From JBDTVS01 sp040007095 (lineage in GTDB: Bacteria; Acidobacteriota; Vicinamibacteria; Vicinamibacterales; CAVVIG01), in assembly GCA_040007095.1 (NCBI GenBank), contig JBDTVS010000181.1:24266-88265 (forward strand): a DNA stretch of 64,000 nt. Reading direction: 5' to 3'. This document shows positions 44,721-53,794 of the stretch, piece by piece; positions within the stretch are counted from its first letter, which is position 1, and the number at the start of each line of letters is the position of its first letter. The position numbers and the translations under genes were made by a program. Below the pieces are notes generated by a model. That model had not been told where the DNA came from. It saw only the letters and a list, made by a program, of their open reading frames with translations, and ran no database searches.

Positions 44721-45159
44721 GAGGGACGGTCAGTCTTTTCGCTTCTCTTAGGGCCCGGGCGGGAATAAGGCTGTCAACCAGTCCGAACCCGCCTGACGTG
44801 GCGGAGGGCCGCCGCAGTGCGGGCGCTCACCTCCTCCCTCCGGCCCGCGAAAGCTCGTCTGTTCCGAATACGGTGATTCGGCGTTATGGATGAGTGTTCC
44901 CAGATAGGCGGGCTCTGTAGCCGTATTTTGCGCTTTGTTCAAAGCTCATCGGGTGACTATCATGTCTAACAGTCCCGGAGCGGAAGTTCGGCGTCGCATC
45001 GAGGTGGGCGGTGTGCTGCGCCGACCACGCGTGACGACCGACAGAATCGGGAAGATTCGAGGGAGGGGCGACGCAGTCAGCGCGAATGCATCGTTCATCG
45101 AATGCATCCAGACTCTTGCGACGAGCCTTTCAGTCCCGAAGCCCAAAAAGCCCGACGCC
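44721..45159. other. Region upstream of the sigma factor gene
   Basis: The sigma-factor frame stays open back to 44935, and an ATG at 44962 would add 66 residues that do not look like a sigma domain. If the later start is right, the region is noncoding and holds the promoter of the sigma-kinase operon. Confidence 0.4.
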
Positions 45160-45783
45160 ATGGGAAAGCATCCAGGGTCGTTCCCTGACCACTCCGACCC
45201 GCACCTCTTGACGCCGGAGGCGACGGTCGACCTGCTCGAGCAGGTGAAGCACGGCGACCAGGTAGCGCTTTCGAAGCTGCTGGAGCGGTGCATTCCTCCC
45301 CTGCGACGATGGGCCCGGGGGCGGCTGCCGCAATCGGCCCGAGGCATGCAGGACACGGCCGACCTCGTGCAGGACGCGGTCTTTTCAGCGATGCGCCGGA
45401 TCGAGGCGTTTGAAGCCCGTCATCAGGGTGCGCTGCAAGCGTACCTCCGGCTGGCGGTGATGAACCGCATTCGAGACGCCGTCCGTCAGCGCCAGCGTCG
45501 TCCGCTGCAAGCGGAGTTCCCCGAGGCGCTGGAAGATCATGGCGCGTCTCCGCTGACCCAGGCGATCGGCGCCGAGAACCTTCGCCGCTACGACGAGGCC
45601 ATCCAGCGGCTCAAGCCGGAAGACCGGGAGGCGATCATCGGCCGCCTGGAGATGCAGTACAGCTACGAAGAGCTGACGCTGGTGCTCAACAAACCGTCCG
45701 CGGCCGCCGCTCGAATGACGGTGACGCGCGCGATGAAGCGTCTGGCGGACGAACTGCGCCATGCCCCCACAACCGGTGATTGA
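45160..45783 (+). CDS. ECF-type RNA polymerase sigma factor
   Basis: About 207 residues from ATG 45160. Region 2 includes DTADLVQDAVFSAMRRI, the promoter -10 and core-binding helices. Region 4 is RLEMQYSYEELTLVLNKPS then MTVTRAMKRLADEL, a helix-turn-helix. It fits ECF groups linked to Ser/Thr kinases in Acidobacteriota and Planctomycetes. No anti-sigma gene is adjacent; the overlapping kinase is the likely regulator. The start is uncertain because the frame continues 225 bases upstream. Its stop lies 23 bases inside the kinase gene. Confidence 0.87.
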   Translation: MGKHPGSFPDHSDPHLLTPEATVDLLEQVKHGDQVALSKLLERCIPPLRRWARGRLPQSARGMQDTADLVQDAVFSAMRRIEAFEARHQGALQAYLRLAVMNRIRDAVRQRQRRPLQAEFPEALEDHGASPLTQAIGAENLRRYDEAIQRLKPEDREAIIGRLEMQYSYEELTLVLNKPSAAAARMTVTRAMKRLADELRHAPTTGD

Positions 45784-47623
45784 CCAGGTCATCGACGGCA
45801 TCGTCGATGGCCTGCCGCTCGATTGGGACGCCCTCGGCAGCCAGGCGCCCGACGAAGATCGGGAGTTGCTCGAGTGCCTGCGCATCCTCGGGCACATCGC
45901 CGACCTCCATCGATCGACGACGGACGAGGCGGCCCCGGTCGAGCAGAGCGAGCGCGATCGGTCGGCTGAGGATCACGCGGGGATCGCCGACGATGGCTCC
46001 GAATCATGGGGACGCTATCGGCTGACCGAGAAGGTCGGCGAGGGCAGCTTCGGCGGTGTGTACCGCGCCTGGGATCCGGATCTCCAACGGGAAATCGCGA
46101 TCAAGATTCTCCACAGCCGCGTCTCGGATGCCCAACTCAAAGAGCGGCTGCTGCGGGAGGGACGCGCCCTGGCGAAGGTGCGGCATCCCAATGTCGTCAG
46201 CGTGTTCGGCGTCGAAGCTCACGGCGATCGCGTCGGGTTGTGCATGGAGTTCGTGCACGGCGCCACGCTCGAATCCGAGCTCGTGGCCCAGGGTTCGCTG
46301 ACTGCGCGGGAAGCGACGGCTGTTGGCGAAGAGGTCTGTCGCGCGCTGTCGGCGGTCCACCTCGCCGGGTTCGTCCATCGCGACGTCAAGGCCAGAAACG
46401 TGATGCGCGAAGAGAGCGGACGAATCGTCCTGATGGACTTCGGTACCGGACGCGAAGCCGAGGAGCTGAGAGCGGGCACTCGCGTGGGTCTGGCGGGCAC
46501 GCCCTTGTACATGGCGCCGGAGGTGTTGGCCGGGCTTCCGGCTTCGGAGTCGAGCGATATCTACAGCGTCGGGGTTCTGCTGTATCGCCTCGTGACCGGC
46601 GCGTATCCGGTTGAAGGCCGTTCGATCGACGAGTTGCGCGCCGCTCACATGCAGGGCCGCCGGCGACCGGCAACCGAGCACCGCGCCGGACTTCCGCGGC
46701 CGTTCATCCGCGTGCTCGATCAGGCACTGGCGTCCGACCCGCAGAGGCGCCATGCGACGGCGGACGTGTTGGGCGAGGCGCTGGCGGGATTGTCGCGGAA
46801 GGCTAGGGTCCTCAAGGCTGTGCGTCTCGTCCTGAGCGTGACACTCCTGCCCCTGGGCATTCTCGGGGTGCTCGGACTGCTCACAACCTACAACTTCAAC
46901 ATCACGCTCGGTCGCGTCGCACCGTTCAATCGGGACCCGGTGAGCCTGCTGCTGAAACTCGGCTGGCAGTCGATGTTCACGACCATTCTCGGCGCCGCCC
47001 TGCTGGCGGGCGTGCTGGGAGCCACCGGCCGTCTGTTTCGGCCGTTGACCTCGAGGTTCGCGCGTGTGACTGAGCGTTGGGGGCTGAACGATCCAGGAGT
47101 CCTGGCCCAGGTGGTCGGCACCATCGCGGTGGTCGCACTGGTCACTATCGTCTGGCGATTCTCCGACGTGATCCTGGCGTGTGCGACAAACGTCAGCCTG
47201 CTCGAGGACGAGCAACTGGCGTTGCTCCACGAAGGCCAGACGTTTCACGCGTTTCTGTATCGAATGACGCTGAATGCGCTAGCCGTTGGCCTGGTCGCTA
47301 CGATGGTGCGGCTTGGACGACTTCGCGCGCGGCGGCGCGTGAATCGAAGTCTCTGGACGCTCGCGCCGCTCGGCGCCATTCTGGCGGTGACGGTCGTGTT
47401 GAGCGAGCTGCCGTATCGGATCATCTGGCAGAACAAGTCCGAGCGGATCGCGTTCGCGGGCGAACGCTGCTACGTCCTCGGCGAATCCGGCAGCGAACTG
47501 CTGCTCTATTGTCCAGACAAGGCCCCTCCGCGCAACCGGGTCGTCAGGCGTGACGACCCCGCGATTGGACGGACTGGCATCGTCGAGGGCATTTTTTCAC
47601 CTCTGGCGCCTGCCGGAGAATAG
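45761..47623 (+). CDS. Membrane Ser/Thr protein kinase
   Basis: The 620-residue product has an acidic N-terminal leader, then a PknB-type kinase domain (about 86-345): glycine loop KVGEGSFGGVY, Lys115 in AIKIL, catalytic HRDVKARN (Asp208), DFG at 226-228 and GTPLYMAPEV. From about 350 there are around five membrane helices and no PASTA domains. The start overlaps the sigma gene by 23 bases, implying coupled translation and a shared pathway in which the kinase could phosphorylate the sigma factor. That link is known for related ECF-kinase pairs and inferred here. Confidence 0.92.
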   Translation: MPPQPVIDQVIDGIVDGLPLDWDALGSQAPDEDRELLECLRILGHIADLHRSTTDEAAPVEQSERDRSAEDHAGIADDGSESWGRYRLTEKVGEGSFGGVYRAWDPDLQREIAIKILHSRVSDAQLKERLLREGRALAKVRHPNVVSVFGVEAHGDRVGLCMEFVHGATLESELVAQGSLTAREATAVGEEVCRALSAVHLAGFVHRDVKARNVMREESGRIVLMDFGTGREAEELRAGTRVGLAGTPLYMAPEVLAGLPASESSDIYSVGVLLYRLVTGAYPVEGRSIDELRAAHMQGRRRPATEHRAGLPRPFIRVLDQALASDPQRRHATADVLGEALAGLSRKARVLKAVRLVLSVTLLPLGILGVLGLLTTYNFNITLGRVAPFNRDPVSLLLKLGWQSMFTTILGAALLAGVLGATGRLFRPLTSRFARVTERWGLNDPGVLAQVVGTIAVVALVTIVWRFSDVILACATNVSLLEDEQLALLHEGQTFHAFLYRMTLNALAVGLVATMVRLGRLRARRRVNRSLWTLAPLGAILAVTVVLSELPYRIIWQNKSERIAFAGERCYVLGESGSELLLYCPDKAPPRNRVVRRDDPAIGRTGIVEGIFSPLAPAGE

Positions 47624-47644
47624 ACAGTGGGAAATGAGGCTGTG

Positions 47645-48382
47645 ATGAGGAAGCGGATCGTCTGCGCGGGACTCGCGCTCATGGGAGCTCTGGCATTACC
47701 GGCGCCGGCGCGCGCCAGCATCGGATGGTGGGACTACCTCGAGGAGATGAGCGGTCCTGGACCGTTCTCCAAGCGAGGGCCGCTTGGCATCTTTACGATT
47801 GACACCGGGGTGGCCTGCCGGATCGACACGCCGGCTTCGAGCGATCAGGCGGGGCGAGGCTCGCGGTGGGTCTTCATCAACAGCGCGGACTGCGCGCTCG
47901 ATCCGACGCGAAGAGGGCCGCGAAAAGTCACCGATTTCTTCTCGGTCCGGCTCGGCGCCACTTCGACTGAAGGCGATCGGCCGCTGTTCAGTGATCGGTC
48001 AAGGGAGCTGCAGGGCAAGGTCACGGCGTGGACGGTTGAAGCGAAGTTCACGCGTCGGCTGGATGCGGCGATCGAGTTGGCCGCCGGGGGAGGCATCATC
48101 TTCTTCACGGGCGACACGATCGACCATCAGATTGCGCGGCCCACGGTCACCCCACTCAGTATCGTGTTCACGCCGATCGGCTTGTTGCACCGCCACAGCC
48201 CTGAGAAGTTCGACGGTCTGGTCGGGCTTCGGTTCGAGCAGATCGCCGTCCTCGGAGGTCTGACCGCAAAGGACTTCAACCGGACCTCCACGTCGTCATT
48301 TCAGTCCGACAACATCGATCTCATTCGCCGCTTCTCGATTACGCTGGATGTCTCCCCGTTCGTGTTTCCCCGCTCGCGATGA
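47645..48382 (+). CDS. Exported protein of unknown function, beta-rich
   Basis: The 245-residue product has a signal peptide (IVCAGLALMGALALPAPARA), then WWDYLEEMSGPGPFSKRGPLG. The rest alternates strand-like segments and ends ITLDVSPFVFPRSR. The pattern suggests a small outer-membrane barrel, but the terminal residue is Arg, not the usual Phe. It follows the kinase by 21 bases and is the third gene of the sigma-kinase operon. ATG 47645 is preferred to GTG 47627. Confidence 0.65.
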   Translation: MRKRIVCAGLALMGALALPAPARASIGWWDYLEEMSGPGPFSKRGPLGIFTIDTGVACRIDTPASSDQAGRGSRWVFINSADCALDPTRRGPRKVTDFFSVRLGATSTEGDRPLFSDRSRELQGKVTAWTVEAKFTRRLDAAIELAAGGGIIFFTGDTIDHQIARPTVTPLSIVFTPIGLLHRHSPEKFDGLVGLRFEQIAVLGGLTAKDFNRTSTSSFQSDNIDLIRRFSITLDVSPFVFPRSR

Positions 48383-48833
48383 GGGCTGAGGGAGCCTGAC
48401 GCGGATCGGGCACGCGGGGAAGCGCGTCGTCTCGGGCAGCCTCGTTCGAGGTCACAATGCATTTGGCCGACGGCGAAGCCGGTTCCTCAAGGAGCTGAGG
48501 GCGGCATTCTGTCCGGTGACAAACCGTTGAGTATTGAGGAACCGCTCGACCGAGAGTGAGCCTGGCCGCTCGCGCGTATCGAAGCCCGCCGTTCACACAG
48601 GATGGCGAGCGTCCTGCTGTTGCTCACATCGAGTCTCCGCGGAGGCGTGCAAGCCTGCGCGCTGCCATTCTTGAACTGGGACGACATGATCGGGCTCGAA
48701 TCTGCCGTCGTCGCGCGGGATTCCCTCGCCGGATAGGACGGCGGGGTGGAAGCGGAGCCAACGACTCGCAGACCGCGACAGTCTGGGGCGCTGCGGCGCC
48801 GCGTGCTATTCTCTGCCGGAGAGGCCTGAGACC
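48383..48833. other. Intergenic region upstream of the AAA+-receiver gene
   Basis: No frame with protein-like composition is seen in these 450 bases. It separates the sigma-kinase operon from the next gene and presumably contains its promoter. Confidence 0.4.
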
Positions 48834-50300
48834 TTGGACGACGTTGACGAGGAACGACCCAATCACCCAGCCCCACGGACCGCGGACCTCGTGGCGCTGC
48901 TTTCTCGCAAGGTCGTCGGCCAGGCCGGCGCCCTGGAGTTCATCATCCCGGCGATCAAGACCTACCAGGCGGGCCTGAATGCGCCCGACCGGCCGGCGGG
49001 CGTCTTCCTGCTCCTGGGGCCGACGGGTACGGGGAAGACGCGAACCGTCGAAGCACTCGCGGAAATTCTGCACGGCAGCGCCAAGCACATGCTCAAGATC
49101 GATTGCGCCGAGTACCAGGCCGATCACGAAGTGGCCAAGCTGATTGGCGCGCCGCCCGGGTACGTCGGCCACCGGGAAACCAAGCCGCTGCTGACGCAGG
49201 AAAAGCTCCAGGCTGCGGTCAGCAGCAATTGCGACCTCGCGCTCGTGCTGTTCGATGAAATCGAGAAAGCCGCGCCGGCGCTGACGACGCTGCTCCTGGG
49301 AGTGCTCGACAAGGCCATCCTGCATCTCGGCGACAACACCGACGTCAACTTCGAGAAGGCGCTCATTTTCCTGACGAGCAATCTCGGCGCGCGCGAAATG
49401 CTCAATCAAGTGCGGCCGGAGATCGGGTTTCAGTCATCCGAAACCCGCCCCGCGGCCGATCTGATCAGCAAGCTGGAGAGCATCGCGCTGACGAGCGTCC
49501 GGAAGCGGTTTTCGCCCGAGTTCGTCAATCGGATCGACGCCGTCATTACCTATCGCCCGCTCGACGCGGCGTCGCTTGCGACGATTCTCGAACAGCACAT
49601 CACGGAGCTGCAGCGGCATGTGCATACGCGGCTTGGCGAACGCTCGTTCGACATCGAGGTGAGTCCGCCCGCGCGCCAGTTGCTGCTCGAGCGAGGCTTC
49701 AAACAGGAGTACGGCGCACGCGAGCTGAAGCGGACGATTCATCGCATGCTGACGCAGCCGCTGGCCGCGCTGGTGGCCGAAGGACGGATTGCGGCGGGCG
49801 GCCGCGTGATGGTCGATCTGGCGGATTCCGGCGACGTGCTGACGCTGCGGTCCGACGCCGCCCGGACGCCGCCGCCGAACGCGGACATGCCGGCGCGCAC
49901 GGTGCTCGTGCTCGACGACAACCAGCAGTTGCTCACCTGGTTGGGGCGCGAGCTTACGCGTGAGGGCCTCTCGACGCTGGTCGCGAGCTCGGCCGCTGAA
50001 GCGCGCGAGATCGCCGCCCACCGCCCGATCGATCTCGCCATTGTCGACCTGCTCCTGGCCGACGGCGACGGCCTGTCCGTCGCCTTCGAGTTGCTCCGTC
50101 TGTGGCCGCGGCTTCGGGTGGTGGTCATGACGGGAGGGGAGCTCTCGGCGGAAGAAATCGAGCTATGCGAGCGGCAGGAGTTCCCCGTGCTGCGGAAGCC
50201 GTTTCTCGCGATGGATCTGCTCAGCCTCGTCCAAGCCAGCCTGCTGGCGGTCCAGCGCCGTCGCTCGATCGGCATCGCCGGACGCCGGCACGCAGTCTGA
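48834..50300 (+). CDS. ClpB-like AAA+ ATPase fused to a response-regulator receiver domain
   Basis: The 488-residue protein combines two known modules. Residues about 20-330 form a Clp/Hsp100 AAA+ unit: Walker A GPTGTGKT (62-69), Walker B LALVLFDEIEKA (Asp141, Glu142), pore loop GYVG (109-112), sensor-1 TSN, FVNRID, and a C-terminal small domain with GARELKR. Residues about 353-475 form a receiver: Asp360/Asp361 (VLVLDDNQQ), phospho-acceptor Asp404 (AIVDLLLADGDG), Thr432 and Lys454 (LRKPF). No Clp N domain or second AAA+ unit is present. The start is TTG 48834. Phosphorylation may control unfolding or remodelling; this is inference. Confidence 0.88.
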   Translation: MDDVDEERPNHPAPRTADLVALLSRKVVGQAGALEFIIPAIKTYQAGLNAPDRPAGVFLLLGPTGTGKTRTVEALAEILHGSAKHMLKIDCAEYQADHEVAKLIGAPPGYVGHRETKPLLTQEKLQAAVSSNCDLALVLFDEIEKAAPALTTLLLGVLDKAILHLGDNTDVNFEKALIFLTSNLGAREMLNQVRPEIGFQSSETRPAADLISKLESIALTSVRKRFSPEFVNRIDAVITYRPLDAASLATILEQHITELQRHVHTRLGERSFDIEVSPPARQLLLERGFKQEYGARELKRTIHRMLTQPLAALVAEGRIAAGGRVMVDLADSGDVLTLRSDAARTPPPNADMPARTVLVLDDNQQLLTWLGRELTREGLSTLVASSAAEAREIAAHRPIDLAIVDLLLADGDGLSVAFELLRLWPRLRVVVMTGGELSAEEIELCERQEFPVLRKPFLAMDLLSLVQASLLAVQRRRSIGIAGRRHAV

Positions 50301-50740
50301 AAGGCCCCGTCAGGCGGGAGCCTGCTCCACGCGGCCGTCGGCGTGGCGCAAACCAGCCCCGATCGCGCGGGTGCCTGGGGGCCGTGCCGGGACCAGGGCC
50401 AACCGCAGCTGCGTGCACCGAATCGGATCGGATATCACCACACGTCATGTGATTCTGGGCGCCAGCGAGAACTCACGCGGCCAGTGCTCAGAGTCGACTG
50501 CAATTGCACGAGGGAGCAGAGACAGCTGCGGAGACCCGCCCTCGAGTGTCTCCCTCCCCCGAAATGGTTAGCCCATTTGTTAAGAACCACTGCACAGCGA
50601 TCTTGATAAATGGATCTGCCGCAGTGTCGTTGAAAATCGCCGGCAAAGAGCGACCCCGGCAGCAACGGTTGTGAGATGATCCGGCACGCTCATCAAAGGA
50701 AGTTGTAATGCTTCACCTCTTTCTCGGAGGATCGAGACCT
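50301..50740. other. Intergenic region upstream of the TonB-receptor-like gene
   Basis: No gene is supported. The last 170 bases are AT-richer (50565-50740) and probably carry the promoter; TTGTTA (50577) and GATAAA (50605) have too wide a gap to be called. Confidence 0.35.
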
Positions 50741-53581
50741 ATGTATCGGTTTGTGAGACTGATTCTCATCGCATTCGCGGTCCTGGCCATTCCAACTGCA
50801 GCCCTGGCGCAGAGCGCGTTCGCTGGCGTCGTCAAGGACTCCACCGGCGCGGTGCTGCCGGGTGTCACGGTGGAGGCCAGCAGCCCCGCGCTGATCGAAA
50901 AGGTGAAAACGGCCGCCACGAACGAAGCGGGCCAGTACCGCATCGTGGACCTGAGGCCGGGTACCTACACCGTCACGTTTACGCTGACGGGTTTCAACAC
51001 CGTCGTGCGCGAAGGCATTCTGCTCGAAGCCAATTTCACCGCGCCGATCAACGCGGAGATGCGCGTGGGCTCCGTCTCCGAGAACGTCACGGTCACGGGG
51101 GCGAGTCCGGTGGTTGACGTGCAGACCAGTACGCGTCGCGAGGTGGTCAGCCAGCAACTGCTCGAGGCGATTCCGACCGGGCGCAGTTTCGTGCTGATGG
51201 CCAACACGGTGCCGTCGGTCAGCACCGGCGGCTTCGACGTCGGCGGATCCGCCGCCATGTGGGTCGGCGGCAGTCTGCTGGTGCACGGCTCGTTGAGCGG
51301 CGACTCGCGCACGCTCATCGACGGCATGGTGGTCGACGCCATGTTCGGCGGCGGCCAGTGCTCCTGCGTCTACGACAACGAGGCGCAGACCCAGGAAATG
51401 GCCGTGCAGGTCACCGGCGGGTCGGCGGAGAACCAGTTGTCGGGCGTACTTGTCAATCGGATTCCGCGCACCGGGGGCAACAATTTCCTCGGCGAGGGCA
51501 TCCTCCACGTCGCCAACGGTGCCACGCAGAGCGTGAACCTCGACGATGCGATTCGTGCCCGGGGGATCACGACGCCGGATCAGCTGTATCGCGACTACGA
51601 CGTCAACTACAGCGGCGGCGGGCCCCTCCTCAAGGACAAGGTGTGGTTCTTCGTGTCGGGCCGCAACTGGGCCTACAACAACTACGTCGCCAACGCGTTC
51701 AACAAGGACGGCAGCCGTGCCATCGACGACAACAACCTGAAGGCGTTTCCCGCGCGGCTGACCTGGCAGTCCGACTCGAAGAATCGCTTCACCACCATGT
51801 TCGACTGGGCCAACAAGATTCGCGGCCATCGGAACCTGTCGACAACCATCAACGTGGATGCGGCCGTTCAACAGGCACAGCCGGCGGAGCACATCCTGCA
51901 GGCGAAGTGGACATCCACACTGACCAATCACCTGCTGTTCGAGACAGGTTACACGCAGTCATACAACGCGCCGCTCTACACCTACCAGCCGCAGGTCGTC
52001 ATCGGCACCTGCCACACGGCGTACAACCTCTGCGCTCCCGGTACGGGTTACGGCAGCGTGCCTCATCAGGACACGGTGCTCGGCACGCAGTACGTCGCGA
52101 CCCTCGAGCAGGCCGCTTCCGGCAACGGCATCTCGTTCATGCCGGCGCTGTCGCACGTGTACATCGCGTCGCTGTCTTACGTTTCGGGCGCGCACAATCT
52201 CAAGGGCGGCCTGCAGCACCGCTGGGGCTACGCGCGCGACATCCGCTACGACGTGAACGCCGACGCCAATCAGCTGTACCAGAACGGCCGGGCCTTCGCC
52301 ATCGACGCGCTTAACACACCGATCGACAGCCGCGCGGATGTCAATGCCGACTTCGGTCTGTTCATTCAGGACACCTGGACGACCAAGCGCCTGACGATCA
52401 GTCCCGGATTCCGGTTCGATCACTTCAATTCGTCGGTGCCCGCGCAGGACGTCCCCGCTGGACGGTTCGTGCCGGCCCGGCACTTCGACGCGATCGCCGA
52501 CGTTCCCAATTGGAACAACGTCGCACCGCGCCTGGGTGCCTCGTACGACCTGACTGGCCAGGGGCGCACGGCGATCAAGGGCAATGTCGGCCTCTACGTG
52601 CAGTCGCAGGGTCCGGGTTTCGCCCAGACCTACAACCCGATGGTCTTCTCCACCAACCGCTATACGTGGAACGATCTGAACGGCGACGATATCGCGACGG
52701 AAAACGAACTCAGCAATCCGCAGAACTCGGCGACCTTCGGCGTGCGCCGCAACCAGAACCCCGACCCGAACATCAAGCGACCGTATCAGTGGCTGTGGGA
52801 TATCGGGATCCAGCACGAGGTATTGAGAGGTCTGGCCGTCACGGTCAGCTATAACCAGCGCAGCTTCTACAACCTGCAGTACACGACGAACCTGGCCATC
52901 CCTGTGGACTCGTACACGTTGACAAGCGTGCCGAACCCGCAGACGCCCGGCACCACGCTCCCTGTGTACAACGCCGATCGCACCAGGTTTGGCCAGGTGA
53001 ACCAGCTCGATACGACGTCGTCGAACAACACGCGTGTCTTCAAGGGCGTGGACGTGTCGTTCAACATGCGTATTCCCGGAGGTGGTTCGCTCAACGGCGG
53101 GACGTCAACCGGCCGATCGATCTTCAAGACCTGCGACGTGGAAGATGCCAACAGCTTGAGATTCTGCGATCAGAATCTGTACGACATCCCGATGCTCACG
53201 TCGTTCAAGCTCACGGGCACCTATCCGCTCATCTTCGGTATCCGCCTGAGCGGGTCGTTCCAGAGCAGCCCTGGCGCCGAGCGTTCGATCACCTATCAGG
53301 TGACGCGCACCCAGCTGCCGACGCTCGTGCAGACGTCGGTGAACGTGCGTTTGAACGATCCGGGAACGCTCTACAACGACCGCGTCAACCAGCTCGACTT
53401 CGCCATCTCGAAGGCGGTCAAGATCGGCCGGACGGAATTGCGGCCGGAGATCGACCTGTTCAACATGCTCAACGCCAACCCGGTAACGGCGCAGACCAAT
53501 ACGTTCGGTCCGAGCCTGAACAACGCCACCGCGATCCTGCCGCCGCGATTGATTCGTCTCGGAGTGACCGCGAAATTCTAG
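50741..53581 (+). CDS. Oar-like TonB-dependent-receptor-type outer-membrane protein
   Basis: The 946-residue product has a signal peptide (RLILIAFAVLAIPTAALAQ), an N-terminal carboxypeptidase-regulatory domain (FAGVVKDSTGAVLPGVTVEA then AGQYRIVDLRPGTYTV), a plug-like region and a long beta-barrel ending RLIRLGVTAKF with terminal Phe. This is the Oar/CarbReg-TonB receptor layout typical of Acidobacteriota. It would import a large or polymer-derived substrate across the outer membrane. ATG 50741 follows CGGAGG and is preferred to the frame start 33 bases upstream. A strong hairpin follows 50 bases after the stop. Confidence 0.88.
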   Translation: MYRFVRLILIAFAVLAIPTAALAQSAFAGVVKDSTGAVLPGVTVEASSPALIEKVKTAATNEAGQYRIVDLRPGTYTVTFTLTGFNTVVREGILLEANFTAPINAEMRVGSVSENVTVTGASPVVDVQTSTRREVVSQQLLEAIPTGRSFVLMANTVPSVSTGGFDVGGSAAMWVGGSLLVHGSLSGDSRTLIDGMVVDAMFGGGQCSCVYDNEAQTQEMAVQVTGGSAENQLSGVLVNRIPRTGGNNFLGEGILHVANGATQSVNLDDAIRARGITTPDQLYRDYDVNYSGGGPLLKDKVWFFVSGRNWAYNNYVANAFNKDGSRAIDDNNLKAFPARLTWQSDSKNRFTTMFDWANKIRGHRNLSTTINVDAAVQQAQPAEHILQAKWTSTLTNHLLFETGYTQSYNAPLYTYQPQVVIGTCHTAYNLCAPGTGYGSVPHQDTVLGTQYVATLEQAASGNGISFMPALSHVYIASLSYVSGAHNLKGGLQHRWGYARDIRYDVNADANQLYQNGRAFAIDALNTPIDSRADVNADFGLFIQDTWTTKRLTISPGFRFDHFNSSVPAQDVPAGRFVPARHFDAIADVPNWNNVAPRLGASYDLTGQGRTAIKGNVGLYVQSQGPGFAQTYNPMVFSTNRYTWNDLNGDDIATENELSNPQNSATFGVRRNQNPDPNIKRPYQWLWDIGIQHEVLRGLAVTVSYNQRSFYNLQYTTNLAIPVDSYTLTSVPNPQTPGTTLPVYNADRTRFGQVNQLDTTSSNNTRVFKGVDVSFNMRIPGGGSLNGGTSTGRSIFKTCDVEDANSLRFCDQNLYDIPMLTSFKLTGTYPLIFGIRLSGSFQSSPGAERSITYQVTRTQLPTLVQTSVNVRLNDPGTLYNDRVNQLDFAISKAVKIGRTELRPEIDLFNMLNANPVTAQTNTFGPSLNNATAILPPRLIRLGVTAKF

Positions 53582-53631
53582 CCGGCCGCCGGCCCGCCAG
53601 GGCCTCGGCTCTCTGGTGCGATGTTGGGAGT

Positions 53632-53663
53632 CCCGAAACTTGATCGAAAGATCAAGTTTCGGG
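53632..53663. terminator. Perfect 14-bp hairpin with GAAA tetraloop
   Basis: CCCGAAACTTGATC pairs perfectly with GATCAAGTTTCGGG around a GAAA loop. It lies 50 bases after the receptor stop and could end transcription from it and from the convergent cytochrome gene. No T-run follows. Confidence 0.65.
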
Positions 53664-53737
53664 TCGCAACGCCAACGCCGACCCGCTGCGGAGAAACATG
53701 TTGAGCGGGGGCGCGTGCCGAGGCGCAGAAGGCGCGC

Positions 53738-53782
53738 GCCGATCAGAAGAACGCCGATCAGAAGAACGCCGATCAGAAGAAA
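53738..53782. repeat. 15-bp tandem repeat, three copies
   Basis: The unit GCCGATCAGAAGAAC repeats three times, with the last base of copy three changed. It lies between the hairpin and the cytochrome stop. The Arg-rich frames that cross it are products of the repeat, not genes. Confidence 0.8.
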
Positions 53783-53794
53783 TAGTCAGCCAAG

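Noticed and set aside
44935..45159. Seventy-five extra codons before the sigma factor
   Set aside because: They do not resemble sigma region 2 and lack a good ribosome-binding site; an N-terminal extension cannot be excluded.
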